DNA of 44,167 nt from Gammaproteobacteria bacterium (GCA_021773305.1 JAJFKH010000008.1:1-44167); one strand, 5' to 3'. Positions 9,176 through 19,568 are shown, counted from the stretch's first letter. The notes: generated by a model from the sequence alone, not told the origin. Made by a program: numbers and translations.

Positions 9176-11772
9176 CGTGATGTTTTCCCTTTTAGTATGT
9201 GGGCCTCAATGGTTTGGATAATCTGTTGCTGGGTTGCTGGCTGTTCAATTTTATTACCTTGGGGATCCGATATGAAAAAGATATCTTCCACTTGATCGCC
9301 TAAGGTGGAAATTTTTGCATTAATAAGCCGAATGTTACAGGCGACAAAAGCCAGAGCAATTCGAGCTAGTAATCCGGGTCTGTCGGAGGTTCTGATGTGC
9401 ACCTCCGTTCGTTTGTTATTGATAATCGTTATTTTGATGGTTTGATTGAAATATTTTAAGCGTCTAGAGATACGGCGCTTGGTTAAATGGGGGCTGACAG
9501 GTAAAGCGACCAATTGTTTGAGCAGTAATTGATGAAGCCGGTTTATTTCTGCTGCGTCAGCAAGCATGCGGCCCTGTTTATTAATCACGATAAATGAATC
9601 TAACGTATAGCCATTTTTTGCTGTAATGATTTGTGCCTCGACAATGCTTAATTGCAGTTTGTCGAGAACGGCGGTGGTGTTGGAAAAAATATAGTCTTTG
9701 TCTTTGATATAGATAAAAATTTCGGTTCCTCCTTGATTTCGATAAGGACTTATCAGGATCAAAGGATCAATTTCATGTTTCAATATTGCAGCGGTATGCC
9801 ATGCAATTCGTTTAGGACTGTGATGTAAAAAATAAGGATTGCTCCATTGTTGCCAGAGTTCACAAGCATCATTGATTTGAACTTCATGAAAATAATCCGT
9901 TTCTAGAACACCTAGCGCCTGGAATTGAATCTGTGTGACTAATTTTGCAGCTTCAATTTTATGACTTTTTTCTCTAGAGAAATGCTCTAGGGTGGCGAGA
10001 TAGAGATCACGCAATAATGAACTTCGCCAGCTATTCCATAAACTCTCATTGGTGGCGTGAATATCCGCACAAGTCAATAGATAGAGATGGTGTAAACGGT
10101 GTTTAGTTTCAATCTTTTGTGCAAACTGCGCCACGACATCTGGATCGTAAATATCCATTCGTTGAGCAGTTTCAGACATCAAAAGGTGGTGTCTCACAAG
10201 CCACGTGATTAACTGCATTCCTTCTGTGCTGATATTATGCTGTATGCAAAATTTCTCAGCTAATTCAGCACCGATGATAGAATGATCTCCTCCTTGGCCT
10301 TTCCCCGCATCATGAAAAAAAGCACCAAGGTAAAGGTGAATGGGTTTGTCAATTTTTTTCATAGCGTCACTGCAATGAGGAAATAATTCAACCTGCTGAT
10401 CGTTATAAAAATGGTCTATATTTTGTAAAATACCGATAATATGTCTATCTACCGTATACATATGAAATAAATCATGCTGCATTTGTCCAACTAAAATTTT
10501 AAAAAAAGGCAGATAATTTTCCAGTATACCATAGCGGTTGAGTAGACGTACTTGTTGTGAAATAACGCCGTATTGTGTAAATAATTCCACAAAAAATTGA
10601 CAGTGAATTTCTTTATTTCGAAAAGTCTCCGTGACCAAATGTCGATGTTCTCTTAAAAGGCGGATGGTTGTGGCTCTGATACCTTTGATAGAAGGTGACT
10701 TTGCCATGATAAGAAAAATTTCAATTAAAATTTCAGGGTTAGATTGTAAAAATTTGGGATGTTTAATTTCAAGATAATCATTGATACTATGAAATCGTTC
10801 ATTAATCGGCTGGTAATGACTGGTATCACAGTTATGTAAAATGGTTTCATCAAATAATTGCAGTAATAAATCTTTTAGTTCGTTAATTTCTTTGACTGTT
10901 TTGTAATATTTCTGCATAAATGCTTCTACCGCAGCATTTGTTGTATCAAAAACCTCAGATTGCTCTTTTGCAAGGGTTGTTTGATATTCAAATAACAAAC
11001 GCTCTTCATGACGACCGGATAACAAATGCAACCGAGTGCGTAGTTGCCATAAAAAACGTTGACCTTCAATGAGGCTTTGGTATTCTTCTTCAGTCAAAAA
11101 TTTTAGATTGACTAATTCCTGAGGGGTTTTTATTTTAAAATGGTGCTTTGCAATCCAAAATATGGTTTGGATGTCTCGCATACCTCCAGGCCCTTGCTTA
11201 ATATTAGGCTCTAAGTTATAACTGCTGTTCCCATATTTTTGGTGCCTTTTTTTCTGCTCTGCTAATTTCGCGGTAAAAAACGCACTGCTATCCCATAAGG
11301 GTTCTTCTGTAAGCGACTGTTCGAGGTCTGATAGTATGTTATCGTCACCGGCAATATAGCGACGGTCGAGCAAATTTGTCATAAAGTTCAAATCATTTTT
11401 TGCAAATGCTAAGCAGGTGTTAAGGCTATGGACACTTTGACTAATTGTTAAACCAATATCCCAAACTACAGCAATAAACCTCTCAATAAAAAGGTAATTA
11501 TCCTTGCTAATATCTTCATTAGTTAAAATGAGTATATCGATATCGGAATAGGGATGAAGCTGTTTGCGGCCATAGCCTCCTAACGCGATTAAGCATACAG
11601 GAGCGTTTTTGAGAGATTGATTCCATAACGTATAAAGAATATCGTCAATCAATGCAGTTTGATCCGACATGTATTGCTCTGAGTCGTGATGTTCGAAAAA
11701 CAAGGTTTCGGTCTTGGCACGCATCGTATTGTACTGTTGCTTTAATTCAGTAATCAGTTTCGATGACTTCAC
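9172..11772 (-). CDS. glnD: bifunctional PII uridylyltransferase/uridylyl-removing enzyme
   Basis: Senses glutamine and modifies or demodifies the PII signalling protein, so controlling nitrogen assimilation. The 866 residues show the full architecture: nucleotidyltransferase domain with GGYGRKQLHPYSDIDIL (65-81) including the metal-binding Asp-X-Asp; a helical linker; the HD phosphohydrolase domain (FFHDAGKGQGGDHS, His-Asp near 484, then RHHLLMSETAQR); and two C-terminal ACT domains (from about 672 and about 785, the second with DRPGLLARIALAF). The start overlaps the end of xseA by 26 bp. Its PII partner (glnB/glnK) and glutamine synthetase are not in the window. Confidence 0.95.
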   Translation of the reverse strand: MKSSKLITELKQQYNTMRAKTETLFFEHHDSEQYMSDQTALIDDILYTLWNQSLKNAPVCLIALGGYGRKQLHPYSDIDILILTNEDISKDNYLFIERFIAVVWDIGLTISQSVHSLNTCLAFAKNDLNFMTNLLDRRYIAGDDNILSDLEQSLTEEPLWDSSAFFTAKLAEQKKRHQKYGNSSYNLEPNIKQGPGGMRDIQTIFWIAKHHFKIKTPQELVNLKFLTEEEYQSLIEGQRFLWQLRTRLHLLSGRHEERLLFEYQTTLAKEQSEVFDTTNAAVEAFMQKYYKTVKEINELKDLLLQLFDETILHNCDTSHYQPINERFHSINDYLEIKHPKFLQSNPEILIEIFLIMAKSPSIKGIRATTIRLLREHRHLVTETFRNKEIHCQFFVELFTQYGVISQQVRLLNRYGILENYLPFFKILVGQMQHDLFHMYTVDRHIIGILQNIDHFYNDQQVELFPHCSDAMKKIDKPIHLYLGAFFHDAGKGQGGDHSIIGAELAEKFCIQHNISTEGMQLITWLVRHHLLMSETAQRMDIYDPDVVAQFAQKIETKHRLHHLYLLTCADIHATNESLWNSWRSSLLRDLYLATLEHFSREKSHKIEAAKLVTQIQFQALGVLETDYFHEVQINDACELWQQWSNPYFLHHSPKRIAWHTAAILKHEIDPLILISPYRNQGGTEIFIYIKDKDYIFSNTTAVLDKLQLSIVEAQIITAKNGYTLDSFIVINKQGRMLADAAEINRLHQLLLKQLVALPVSPHLTKRRISRRLKYFNQTIKITIINNKRTEVHIRTSDRPGLLARIALAFVACNIRLINAKISTLGDQVEDIFFISDPQGNKIEQPATQQQIIQTIEAHILKGKTSR

Positions 11773-13087
11773 AGTGTAATTGTCCTTCAGACAGTGTTGC
11801 GGTGATGGTGCTACCCTTAGAGCAATCTTTCGCTGAACGCAGGATGGCTCCTGAAGTTGAGTCAGTGACGATGGAATATCCTCGCTTTAATGTTGCTAAT
11901 GGACTGATAGCATCTAAGGCTGTGATGCATTGGCCTAACTTATTGTTTTTTTCAACCAGTTGTTGCTTAATCATCGTATTGAAATGAGAGTGCAGTAGAG
12001 ACAATTGATGGGCATAACGTTGTATTTGGTTTTGCGGTGAGTAATGCTGTAGTTGTTGATGACTCTGTGCGACTTGGTTGAGTAATTGGGACAGGTAGTG
12101 TTCTTGTGCTTTTTTGAGTCCATGGCTCACTAATTTTAAACGCTGTTGGTATTCTAACAGTTGTTGACGAGGATTTTTTAGACGTTTTTCTAAATAATCG
12201 ATGTGCTGATAATGGTTTTGAAGTTGTGTTTGTATGGCTTGGTACAATTGAGATTGTGTTTGCTGAAGCAGGTTGAGGAGATCGTTTTGATTGGGCGTAA
12301 TACACTCCGCTGCGGCGGTGGGAGTTGGTGCTCTGAGATCTGCCACAAAATCTGCAATGGTAAAATCGATTTCATGGCCGATACCTGTAATGATGGGCAG
12401 CTGGCTTTGGTAAATACTTCTTGCAACATTTTCTTCATTAAAGGGCCATAAATCTTCTAGGGATCCACCTCCTCTAGCGAGAATTAAAATATCGCATTCT
12501 TTCCTAGCATTTGCCACACAAATGGCTTGGCAAATAGTTGTAGATGCTGTGGCACCCTGCACTTGAGACGGGTAAATAATAACCGATGCCAAAGGGAATC
12601 GTCGTTTTAGGGTAGTCAGGATATCCTGTACCGCAGCACCCGTGCTGGAGGTTACAATACCAATAGATGTGGGTCGTTGGGGGATGCTTTTTTTATGTTT
12701 GTCTTCAAATAGCCCTTCTTGCTGTAGGCGCTTTTTTAGTGCTTCAAAGGCTTGGCGTAGAGCACCGTCTCCGGCTGATTCCATGGTGCTTACGATCAGT
12801 TGATAGTCTCCACGACCTTCGTAGATACTGAGTTTTGCTCCAACAATGACTTGTTGGCCATTTTCTGGAGAGAAGTTAAGGTTGTGCTGGTGGCCTCGAA
12901 ACATTGCACAGCGAATTTGGCTCTTTTCATCTTTTAAGGTGAAATAAAAATGACCTGAGCCGGGGCGAACAAAATTTGAAATTTCTCCCTGGATCAGGAC
13001 AAAAGAAAATTGGCTTTCCAAAAGTTGTTTGGCTTCACGGTTGAGGTGTGAAACAGAGTGTATTGTTTTGTCAGTTTGATGTGCCAT
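11747..13087 (-). CDS. xseA: exodeoxyribonuclease VII large subunit
   Basis: Large catalytic subunit of the single-strand-specific exonuclease VII used in repair. It has 446 residues. An N-terminal OB-fold (LIQGEISNFVRPGSGHFYFTLKD, about 30-53) is followed by the catalytic region (SIGIVTSSTGAAVQDILTTL; ILARGGGSLEDLWPFNEE; PIITGIGHEIDFTIADFVAD; RAPTPTAAAE) and a long Gln/Leu-rich coiled coil (about 260-390) that binds the small subunit, ending in the usual LKRGYSIV segment. The small subunit xseB is not in this window. It is the first gene of xseA-glnD-ansA on the minus strand and is divergent from the orphan gene at 13247. Confidence 0.96.
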   Translation of the reverse strand: MAHQTDKTIHSVSHLNREAKQLLESQFSFVLIQGEISNFVRPGSGHFYFTLKDEKSQIRCAMFRGHQHNLNFSPENGQQVIVGAKLSIYEGRGDYQLIVSTMESAGDGALRQAFEALKKRLQQEGLFEDKHKKSIPQRPTSIGIVTSSTGAAVQDILTTLKRRFPLASVIIYPSQVQGATASTTICQAICVANARKECDILILARGGGSLEDLWPFNEENVARSIYQSQLPIITGIGHEIDFTIADFVADLRAPTPTAAAECITPNQNDLLNLLQQTQSQLYQAIQTQLQNHYQHIDYLEKRLKNPRQQLLEYQQRLKLVSHGLKKAQEHYLSQLLNQVAQSHQQLQHYSPQNQIQRYAHQLSLLHSHFNTMIKQQLVEKNNKLGQCITALDAISPLATLKRGYSIVTDSTSGAILRSAKDCSKGSTITATLSEGQLHCEVIETDY

Positions 13088-13246
13088 GGGTCAACATGAT
13101 AAGCGGCTTTGGCTGTGAATGACAAGCCTGAGTGTAGATTTCTATATGGAAATGAGTCTGGTGGGATTTAAATTAATTATTGAATTGATTCGAAATACAT
13201 GTTTAAATGCACTTTCTGATAATAAAAACAGCACAGGATATGAATT

Positions 13247-13750
13247 ATGCCAGGACGAATAATAACAAGAAAAGAGATGATAAGGTTGTATTGCCTTATT
13301 AATCAGCCTTTATGTCAGGATAGCTTTTTGTTAAAAAGCTTCAACCAAGTTTTATCGCTATCGCTAATCTCACAGGAGGAGCGGTCTACTCCGAAATATT
13401 TGGTGGCTTGCCGTATTTTCTTGGGTGAATTGGCTTTTTATCGGCCATCTTTTTCACGTCATTTCGACAATGTTTTTTTTACCGACTTACTCCCTCCCGC
13501 TCTAGAAGATAGAAATGGAATATTGATGCTTGAAATGCTTGATGATGAACTGTTGGAGCCGAGTTACCATGAAATGCTTCAGCATCGTTGGGACATGATG
13601 ATGAGTGATGAAGATAGAGCTGCTGTTGCTCCCCGTGTTCCCCTCGGATGGGGCCTCCGAACCACTTTTTTCAACCAACTTTATTCTGATTATGATATAA
13701 ATTTAGTCAATGAGAATTTACTAGAAATAGGCCAGAATCGACCTTTTTAG
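13247..13750 (+). CDS. hypothetical protein, 167 residues
   Basis: I do not recognise this protein. ATG 13247 is preceded by an AGGAT about ten bases upstream (13235-13239 region). It is soluble and mixed helical, with no signal peptide or membrane segment. The middle has PKYLVACRIFLGELAFYRPSF, followed by an acidic and methionine-rich stretch (LMLEMLDDELLEP, then HRWDMMMSDEDRAAV) and a Pro/Gly turn (PRVPLGWGLRTTFF). It stands alone between divergent xseA and the guaB promoter. Being an orphan with its own leader it could be lineage-specific, including a secreted effector, but nothing in the sequence shows a function. Confidence 0.6.
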   Translation: MPGRIITRKEMIRLYCLINQPLCQDSFLLKSFNQVLSLSLISQEERSTPKYLVACRIFLGELAFYRPSFSRHFDNVFFTDLLPPALEDRNGILMLEMLDDELLEPSYHEMLQHRWDMMMSDEDRAAVAPRVPLGWGLRTTFFNQLYSDYDINLVNENLLEIGQNRPF

Positions 13751-13790
13751 TCTATTCTATCGTTTAGTGCAAACGGCACTCAATATAGAC
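13750..13790 (+). other. inverted-repeat structure after the 167-residue orphan gene
   Basis: An outer pair (GTCTAT at 13750-13755 with ATAGAC at 13785-13790) encloses an inner hairpin AGTGC-aaacg-GCACT. It has no uridine run, so it is a weak terminator candidate at best. It could also be part of a regulatory leader, but it lies upstream of the predicted guaB promoter. Confidence 0.25.
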
Positions 13791-13810
13791 AACAATTTTG
13801 TACATTTTTC

Positions 13811-13839
13811 TTTACATGGGTCTGTGAAGATTGTAGAAT
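13811..13839 (+). promoter_or_regulatory. sigma-70 type promoter of guaB-guaA-tadA
   Basis: TTTACA at 13811-13816, 17-base spacer, TAGAAT at 13834-13839. The start would be near 13846, giving a leader of about 46 bases with a GAGGTG ribosome binding sequence at 13882-13887 before the guaB ATG. I did not find a purine riboswitch or a clear PurR-type palindrome. Confidence 0.6.
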
Positions 13840-13891
13840 AAGCCGCTTCTTATAGTCTAACGCATTGATCCATAATGGTATGAGGTGATCT

Positions 13892-15364
13892 ATGGGATTA
13901 CGAATTGTCCAAGAAGCACTCACTTTTGATGATGTTTTACTCGTGCCTGCCTATTCTGAGATTTTGCCTGTTGGTGTGAGTTTAACCACCCAACTTACAA
14001 AGAATATTCAGTTAAAAGTGCCCCTGTTGTCCTCTGCTATGGATACTGTGACGGAGTCCAGTCTAGCCATTGCATTGGCCCAAGAGGGGGGCATTGGTAT
14101 TATCCATAAGAATATGTCACCGGAAAATCAAGCAAAGGAAGTGCGTACGGTTAAGAAATTTGAAAGTGGCGTGGTAAAAAAACCTATCACAGTGGATCCG
14201 CAAACCTCGGTTCGAGAACTTTTAGCCATTACCCAGGCAAACCGTATTTCGGGTGTGCCGGTGGTTGACAACAATCAATTGGTGGGCATGGTGACTAGTC
14301 GAGATATTCGTTTTGTGAATGAACTCGATATTCCCATTTCCCAAGTGATGACTCCTAAAGATCGCTTGGTCACAGTGCTCGAAGGTACTCCTCGGGAAGA
14401 AGTGCTTGGATTGCTGCATAAGTATCGCATCGAGAAGGTGCTCGTCGTCAATGATAGCTTTCAGTTACGAGGCTTGATCACGGTCAAAGATATTCAAAAA
14501 GCCATTGAAAAGCCCAATGCGTGTAAAGATGAAGCGGGCCAGTTGCGAGTGGGTGCGGCTGTGGGCACCAGCCGAGGGACTGACGAACGGGTTGCTGCAT
14601 TGGTTGAAGGAGGCGTGGATGTCATTGTTGTGGATACTGCCCACGGGCATTCTAAAGGCGTCATTGAACGTGTGAGTTGGATCAAACAAAACTATCCAAA
14701 TGTTGCTGTGATTGGTGGCAATATAGCAACTCCAGAAGCCGCAGTGGCGTTAGCGGAAGCTGGCGCAGATGCTGTGAAAGTCGGTATTGGGCCAGGATCC
14801 ATTTGTACCACCCGAATCGTATCAGGGGTGGGTGTTCCGCAAATCAGTGCTATTGCTAATGTAGCGGAAGCATTGCAATCCTACGGTATTCCAGTGATTG
14901 CCGATGGAGGAATTCGATATTCTGGAGATGTGAGTAAAGCCATTGTTGCGGGTGCTTCTTGTGTCATGCTAGGCAGTATTTTTGCCGGAACCGCAGAATC
15001 TCCCGGCGAAGTGGAGTTATTTAAAGGGCGTACCTATAAGTCTTACCGAGGTATGGGTTCCTTGGGGGCGATGGCTCAAACCCATGGTTCATCTGATCGT
15101 TATTTCCAAGAAATCTCTAGCGGCACGGAAAAGCTAGTGCCTGAGGGCATTGAAGGGCGAGTGCCTTACAAAGGAAGTTTAATACCTATCGTTCACCAAA
15201 TGTTAGGTGGTTTGCGTTCCAGTATGGGATACACCGGTTGCGCCACGATTGATGCATTGCGCAATAAAGCGCAATTTGTTCGAGTGACTAATGCAGGTAT
15301 GCGAGAAAGCCATGTTCATGATGTGGCGATTACCAAAGAAGCACCTAACTATCCTATGGATTAA
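13892..15364 (+). CDS. guaB: inosine-5'-monophosphate dehydrogenase
   Basis: NAD-dependent oxidation of IMP to XMP, the rate-limiting step to GMP. The 490 residues show the standard layout: TIM-barrel start ([17 protein letters not shown]), an inserted pair of CBS domains (about 93-205: [11 protein letters not shown], then [20 protein letters not shown]), the catalytic loop [13 protein letters not shown] with the nucleophile Cys305, [18 protein letters not shown] for phosphate binding, and [10 protein letters not shown] plus the Arg-containing flap. It is followed five bases later by guaA, the next enzyme. Nothing unusual. Confidence 0.98.
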   Translation: MGLRIVQEALTFDDVLLVPAYSEILPVGVSLTTQLTKNIQLKVPLLSSAMDTVTESSLAIALAQEGGIGIIHKNMSPENQAKEVRTVKKFESGVVKKPITVDPQTSVRELLAITQANRISGVPVVDNNQLVGMVTSRDIRFVNELDIPISQVMTPKDRLVTVLEGTPREEVLGLLHKYRIEKVLVVNDSFQLRGLITVKDIQKAIEKPNACKDEAGQLRVGAAVGTSRGTDERVAALVEGGVDVIVVDTAHGHSKGVIERVSWIKQNYPNVAVIGGNIATPEAAVALAEAGADAVKVGIGPGSICTTRIVSGVGVPQISAIANVAEALQSYGIPVIADGGIRYSGDVSKAIVAGASCVMLGSIFAGTAESPGEVELFKGRTYKSYRGMGSLGAMAQTHGSSDRYFQEISSGTEKLVPEGIEGRVPYKGSLIPIVHQMLGGLRSSMGYTGCATIDALRNKAQFVRVTNAGMRESHVHDVAITKEAPNYPMD

Positions 15365-15369
15365 TCACA

Positions 15370-16950
15370 ATGACAACTCCTAATATTCATCAACAGCGTA
15401 TACTTATTATTGATTTCGGATCTCAATATGCCCAACTGATTGCAAGACGGGTGAGAGAAGCCGGAGTGTATTGTGAAATTCATCCCTTTGATATGGCCCA
15501 AGAAGATATTGCAGCTTTCGGTGCTTCAGGGGTTATTCTTTCCGGTGGCCCTGAGACTGTGACTACCGAGGATACACCCCGGGCTTCAGATGTGATTTTT
15601 CAATTAGGCTGTCCAGTACTTGGGATTTGCTATGGTATGCAAACCATGGCAGCTCAATTAGGTGGCCGTGTGGAGCCTTGCAATCAGCGAGAATTTGGTT
15701 ACGCGGAAGTCCAAGTCCATGGACAAAGCGTATTATTTTCTGATATTGAAGATAGATTAAGTGATACCAATGAAGCTCTGCTTGATGTATGGATGAGTCA
15801 TGGGGATAGGGTGATGACCGTTCCTGAAGGCTTCACGGCTATTGCCAGCACCGGTAATGCACCTATTGTTGGGATGGCGAATGATGAAATGCGATTTTAC
15901 GGTATTCAATTTCACCCTGAAGTGACTCATACCCGCCAAGGTCAACGGATCATTGAACGGTTTGTTCATGAAATTTGTGGCTGTGATAGCTTATGGATAC
16001 CGAGTAATATTATTGATGATGCGGTGCAAACTGTGCAACAGCAAGTGGGTGACGATCCAGTTATTTTAGCCCTTTCCGGGGGGGTTGATTCGTCTGTGGT
16101 TGCGGCATTATTGCATCGGGCCATTGGTGATCAGCTTACCTGCGTATTTGTGGATAATGGTTTACTGCGTCAAGGTGAAGGGGATGCTGTGATGCAAACC
16201 TTCGTGGAACATTTTGGTATTCGTGTGATTCGTGTGGATGCAAAAGAGCGCTTTTTAACAAAGCTAGCAGGTGTTGCAGATCCGGAAGCAAAACGTAAAA
16301 TCATTGGTGAATGTTTTATTCGTATTTTTGAAGAGCAAGCCCGTGCATTGCAAGGCATTAAATGGCTAGCACAGGGTACGATTTATCCTGATGTGGTGGA
16401 ATCTGCTGCAACAAAATATGGCAAGGCCCATGTGATAAAGTCCCATCACAATGTGGGAGGATTGCCTGAAGATATGGATTTGACTCTGGTAGAGCCGCTG
16501 CGAGAATTGTTTAAAGATGAAGTTCGAAAAATTGGTCTCGCCCTAGGTTTACCCCATGAAACGGTTTACCGACATCCTTTTCCTGGCCCTGGGTTGGGGG
16601 TGCGTATTCTGGGAGAAGTTAAAGAAAAATATGCGGAACTGTTGCGCAAAGCCGATGCTATTTTTATGGAAGAGTTGCGCGCACATGATTGGTATCACAA
16701 GGTGAGCCAAGCTTTTGCTGTATTTTTGCCGGTGAAATCTGTGGGTGTTATTGGGGATGCGAGACAATATGATTATGTGATTGCCCTTCGAGCCGTAGAA
16801 ACCATTGATTTTATGACAGCCCATTGGGCGCACTTGCCCTACGATTTACTGGGTCATGTTTCCCATCGCATTATCAATGAAATTCCGGGGATCTCACGGG
16901 TGACTTATGATATTTCAGGAAAACCCCCCGCAACCATCGAATGGGAATAA
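15370..16950 (+). CDS. guaA: GMP synthase (glutamine-hydrolysing)
   Basis: Converts XMP to GMP using ATP and glutamine-derived ammonia. The N-terminal class I glutaminase has Cys87 in GICYGMQ and the His-Glu of FHPEV; the ATP pyrophosphatase has the PP-loop SGGVDSS (236-242), and the C-terminal dimerisation domain ends in the conserved KPPATIEWE. The 526 residues are normal. It is coupled to guaB (gap of five bases) and followed after three bases by tadA, so the three form one transcript. The ribosome binding sequence is weak, consistent with reinitiation from guaB. Confidence 0.98.
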   Translation: MTTPNIHQQRILIIDFGSQYAQLIARRVREAGVYCEIHPFDMAQEDIAAFGASGVILSGGPETVTTEDTPRASDVIFQLGCPVLGICYGMQTMAAQLGGRVEPCNQREFGYAEVQVHGQSVLFSDIEDRLSDTNEALLDVWMSHGDRVMTVPEGFTAIASTGNAPIVGMANDEMRFYGIQFHPEVTHTRQGQRIIERFVHEICGCDSLWIPSNIIDDAVQTVQQQVGDDPVILALSGGVDSSVVAALLHRAIGDQLTCVFVDNGLLRQGEGDAVMQTFVEHFGIRVIRVDAKERFLTKLAGVADPEAKRKIIGECFIRIFEEQARALQGIKWLAQGTIYPDVVESAATKYGKAHVIKSHHNVGGLPEDMDLTLVEPLRELFKDEVRKIGLALGLPHETVYRHPFPGPGLGVRILGEVKEKYAELLRKADAIFMEELRAHDWYHKVSQAFAVFLPVKSVGVIGDARQYDYVIALRAVETIDFMTAHWAHLPYDLLGHVSHRIINEIPGISRVTYDISGKPPATIEWE

Positions 16951-17409
<459 letters not shown>

Positions 17410-17410
17410 T

Positions 17411-17467
17411 TCATGATAGAGGCTACGCCAGACACTTATCATGATAGTGATAGATAGTGATAGATAG
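17411..17467 (+). repeat. short inverted repeat and 10-bp tandem repeat after tadA
   Basis: TCATGATA at 17411-17418 pairs perfectly with TATCATGA at 17437-17444 across an 18-base loop. The second arm leads into two and a half copies of GATAGTGATA (17443-17467). There is no uridine run, so this is not a typical intrinsic terminator. The tandem repeat could vary by slippage. It lies upstream of the promoter of the ankyrin gene. Confidence 0.5.
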
Positions 17468-17511
17468 AGACAAATCGTCCCAGATAGCCGGAAGGATAGG
17501 GACAATGGCCC

Positions 17512-17540
17512 TTGACTCACTTCTTGGGCCAAAGTACAAT
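17512..17540 (+). promoter_or_regulatory. strong sigma-70 type promoter of the ankyrin-repeat gene
   Basis: TTGACT at 17512-17517, exactly 17 bases, TACAAT at 17535-17540. Transcription would begin near 17547, leaving a leader of about 38 bases. It is one of the best promoter matches in the window, so the broken ankyrin gene probably is, or recently was, well expressed. Confidence 0.65.
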
Positions 17541-17584
17541 CCCGGTTCCTAAATAATAATTACACTACGTGAGGAGTGCCAAGA

Positions 17585-17872
17585 ATGCCAGCACAAGAAG
17601 AATTTGTTACAGCATGTATAGAGAATGATGTTAAAGCAGCTGAGCAGTTGCTAAGCGATAATCCAGGTATTGACGTTAACCAACCAGGCACTGATGGAAG
17701 AACGGCACTTATCTCTGCTTGTGCCCGAGGCCATAGAGATATTGTTGAGTTGCTATTAGGCCATGAGGATATTGATGTTAATCAGAGCAGGCGAGCTAAC
17801 AATCTAACATACACTCCGCTTTGGACGGCTTGCATGGGGGGGCATGAAACTATCTCTGCAAAGGAATGCTAA
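17585..17872 (+). pseudogene. ankyrin-repeat protein, N-terminal part before a frameshift
   Basis: Start ATG 17585 has a fine ribosome binding sequence GAGGAG (17571-17576) eight bases before it; an in-frame GTG at 17576 is less likely. The product starts with an ankyrin-type helix pair (FVTACIENDVKAAEQLLS), then TALISACARGHRDIVELLL, then TPLWTACMGGHETI, where the repeat pattern stops: the frame reads SAKEC and ends at 17870-17872. The missing remainder of this third repeat continues in the +1 frame (LQRNAKSSVLNEGAAFTPLHYAC). Removing about eight bases from an ancestral sequence after the codon for Ile at 17852-17854 would explain both the frame and the loss of two residues from a 33-residue repeat; a one-base insertion is the simpler alternative. 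As it stands, translation makes only a 95-residue product. Confidence 0.75.
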
Positions 17873-19568
17873 GAGTAGTGTGCTAAATGAGGGAGCGGCA
17901 TTTACACCATTGCATTATGCTTGCGGTGAGGGTTATGAAGTTATCGTCAAATTATTCTTAGAGCACAGTACGAAGAAAGATATTATTCGTCAATCTCTTA
18001 GGCCAGGCGATTCACTTCTTGATATTTCCTTGGTTAAAGATAACTACTCTATGACTGAGTTATTGCTAAAGCACGAGGGTTGTATTACGTCAGAAATTAA
18101 TCTCATAATAAAACAAGACAAGTTGATTAAGGCGTGCAGAAAAGGTGACTTAGACGTTGTGAGCCAGTTGCTAAGCGATGGGAATATCGATGTTAATCAA
18201 GAAACAAGAGGTAGTACACCGCTTCTTTTAGCCTGTGAAAAAGAGAATGTAGCATTAGTCCAGTTGTTACTAGAGCATGGCACTAAAGACAGCGTTAATC
18301 AAGAAATAAATGGTAGGACACCGCTTCTTTTAGCCTGTGAAAAAGGGAATGTAGCATTAGTCCAGTTGTTACTAAAGCATGGCGCTAAAGACAGCCTTAA
18401 ACATCCTGTAGATGAGTATGGTGAGACATTGCTGCTTTTGGCTGTGAATGATATTGTTGAAGCTTTACGGGAGCAGCAGGATCCTAATTTTGAGATGGTT
18501 CAGCTATTATTAGAGCATGGTGTTGATGCCTTTACAGATGAAGAGTATGCACATACACAGCTTTTGATGCGTATTGTAAAAGTAATGGCAGATCAAGATG
18601 CCATAGAAGATTTATTAAAGAAGAATGCTGATGATATTAATCGAACGGATTCCGCAGGTCAGACAATATTGTTAAAAATGATTTTTTTGGGCAACGAAGA
18701 TATCATTAAACTATTTATCAAATATGGGGCTGATGTTAATCAGGTGAGTAAGTATGGCCATGTGCCGTTACATAACGCCTTTATGAGTGGCAATTTAGAC
18801 ATCGTTAAGTTGCTTTTACAAAATGGTGCTGACAAGACGATTAATCAGCTATTTGACGATAGTGATAATTTTCACAATTCACCGCTGTCTTTTGCCTGTG
18901 AGCATGCTATTGCAACTGAACTAAAGGATTTAAGTTTGGTTCAGTTACTATTAGATAGTGGTGCGAATGCTAACCAGAAAAATAAATGTGGTGAAACACT
19001 GCTTTATCGCCCTTGTATGGAAGGTTGTATTGATTTAGTTAAGTTGTTGTTAAAATATAGTGTTAAGGAAGAGGTTGAAATTTCCAGCTTATTGCAACTA
19101 GCTTGTGGTTGTGGCTATTTAGAGCTTGCTCTTTGTCTCCTAGATTATCATAGCGATGATGTAATTATTGACTGTACCATAAAGGACTCCAGCGGCTTTA
19201 CGCTCTTAGCTATTGCTATGGAGGCAGCTCACACTGAAATGGTAAGGATGCTGATTGAAAGGTTGTGTAACACTGAGGCAGGCTTTCATCCATATGACGA
19301 AACGCTTACCATTGAGGGTAAGAAGACGTGCTATGCGGCGTTTGCTAAAGCTCAAAGTAGTGAAATTCTAAGCATTACCAACGAGATAGCCAACAAAAAA
19401 GTAAAGTCAGCTCGAACCAATGTTTCTTGGTGCGACTTCCATCAACCAGCTGGGGTCGGAAGTCGCCCTGAGAATAAAAGAGAAACAAAAAAGAAAGTGT
19501 CGGAAGAAGACGTGTCTGAGGAACAGGATAGCATTGAGGAAACCGCTTCTATAGGGCCTAAGTGCTAA
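17844..19568 (+). pseudogene. ankyrin-repeat protein, main C-terminal part after the frameshift
   Basis: Continuation of the ankyrin gene, +1 relative to the upstream frame; the coordinates start at an ATG that has no convincing ribosome binding site. About ten further ankyrin repeats follow (TPLHYACGEGYEVIVKLFL, TPLLLACEKENVALVQLLL, TPLLLACEKGNVALVQLLL, VPLHNAFMSGNLDIVKLLL, ETLLYRPCMEGCIDLVKLLL and others). The last 60 residues are hydrophilic with an acidic cluster (EEDVSEEQDSIEE) near the C-terminus. Such acidic clusters near the end occur in Dot/Icm secreted substrates, so an effector role is plausible for the intact protein, but this is inference. Independent translation of this part cannot be excluded. 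An intrinsic terminator follows at once. Confidence 0.75.
18192..18395 (+). repeat. 102-bp tandem duplication within the ankyrin gene
   Basis: Two adjacent copies (18192-18293 and 18294-18395), each beginning GTTAATCAAGAAA, differ at about seven positions by eye. Each encodes one 34-residue ankyrin repeat (TPLLLACEKxNVALVQLLL). Other repeats in the gene are far more diverged, so this copy arose recently and could expand or contract by recombination. Confidence 0.85.

Noticed and set aside
13059-13130. TTGTCA and TATCAT pair as the xseA promoter
   Set aside because: The spacer is 18 bases and the -10 box is only eight bases from the ATG, which would leave practically no leader; too weak to list.
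13751-13891. Purine riboswitch or PurR site before guaB
   Set aside because: No conserved purine aptamer pattern or clear operator palindrome; only a promoter and a weak hairpin are visible.
17836-17842. Seven-G run as a -1 ribosomal frameshift site joining the ankyrin frames
   Set aside because: The downstream frame is +1, not -1, relative to the upstream one, and the ankyrin pattern (GHETI) continues in the first frame after the G run, so slippage there would not restore the protein.
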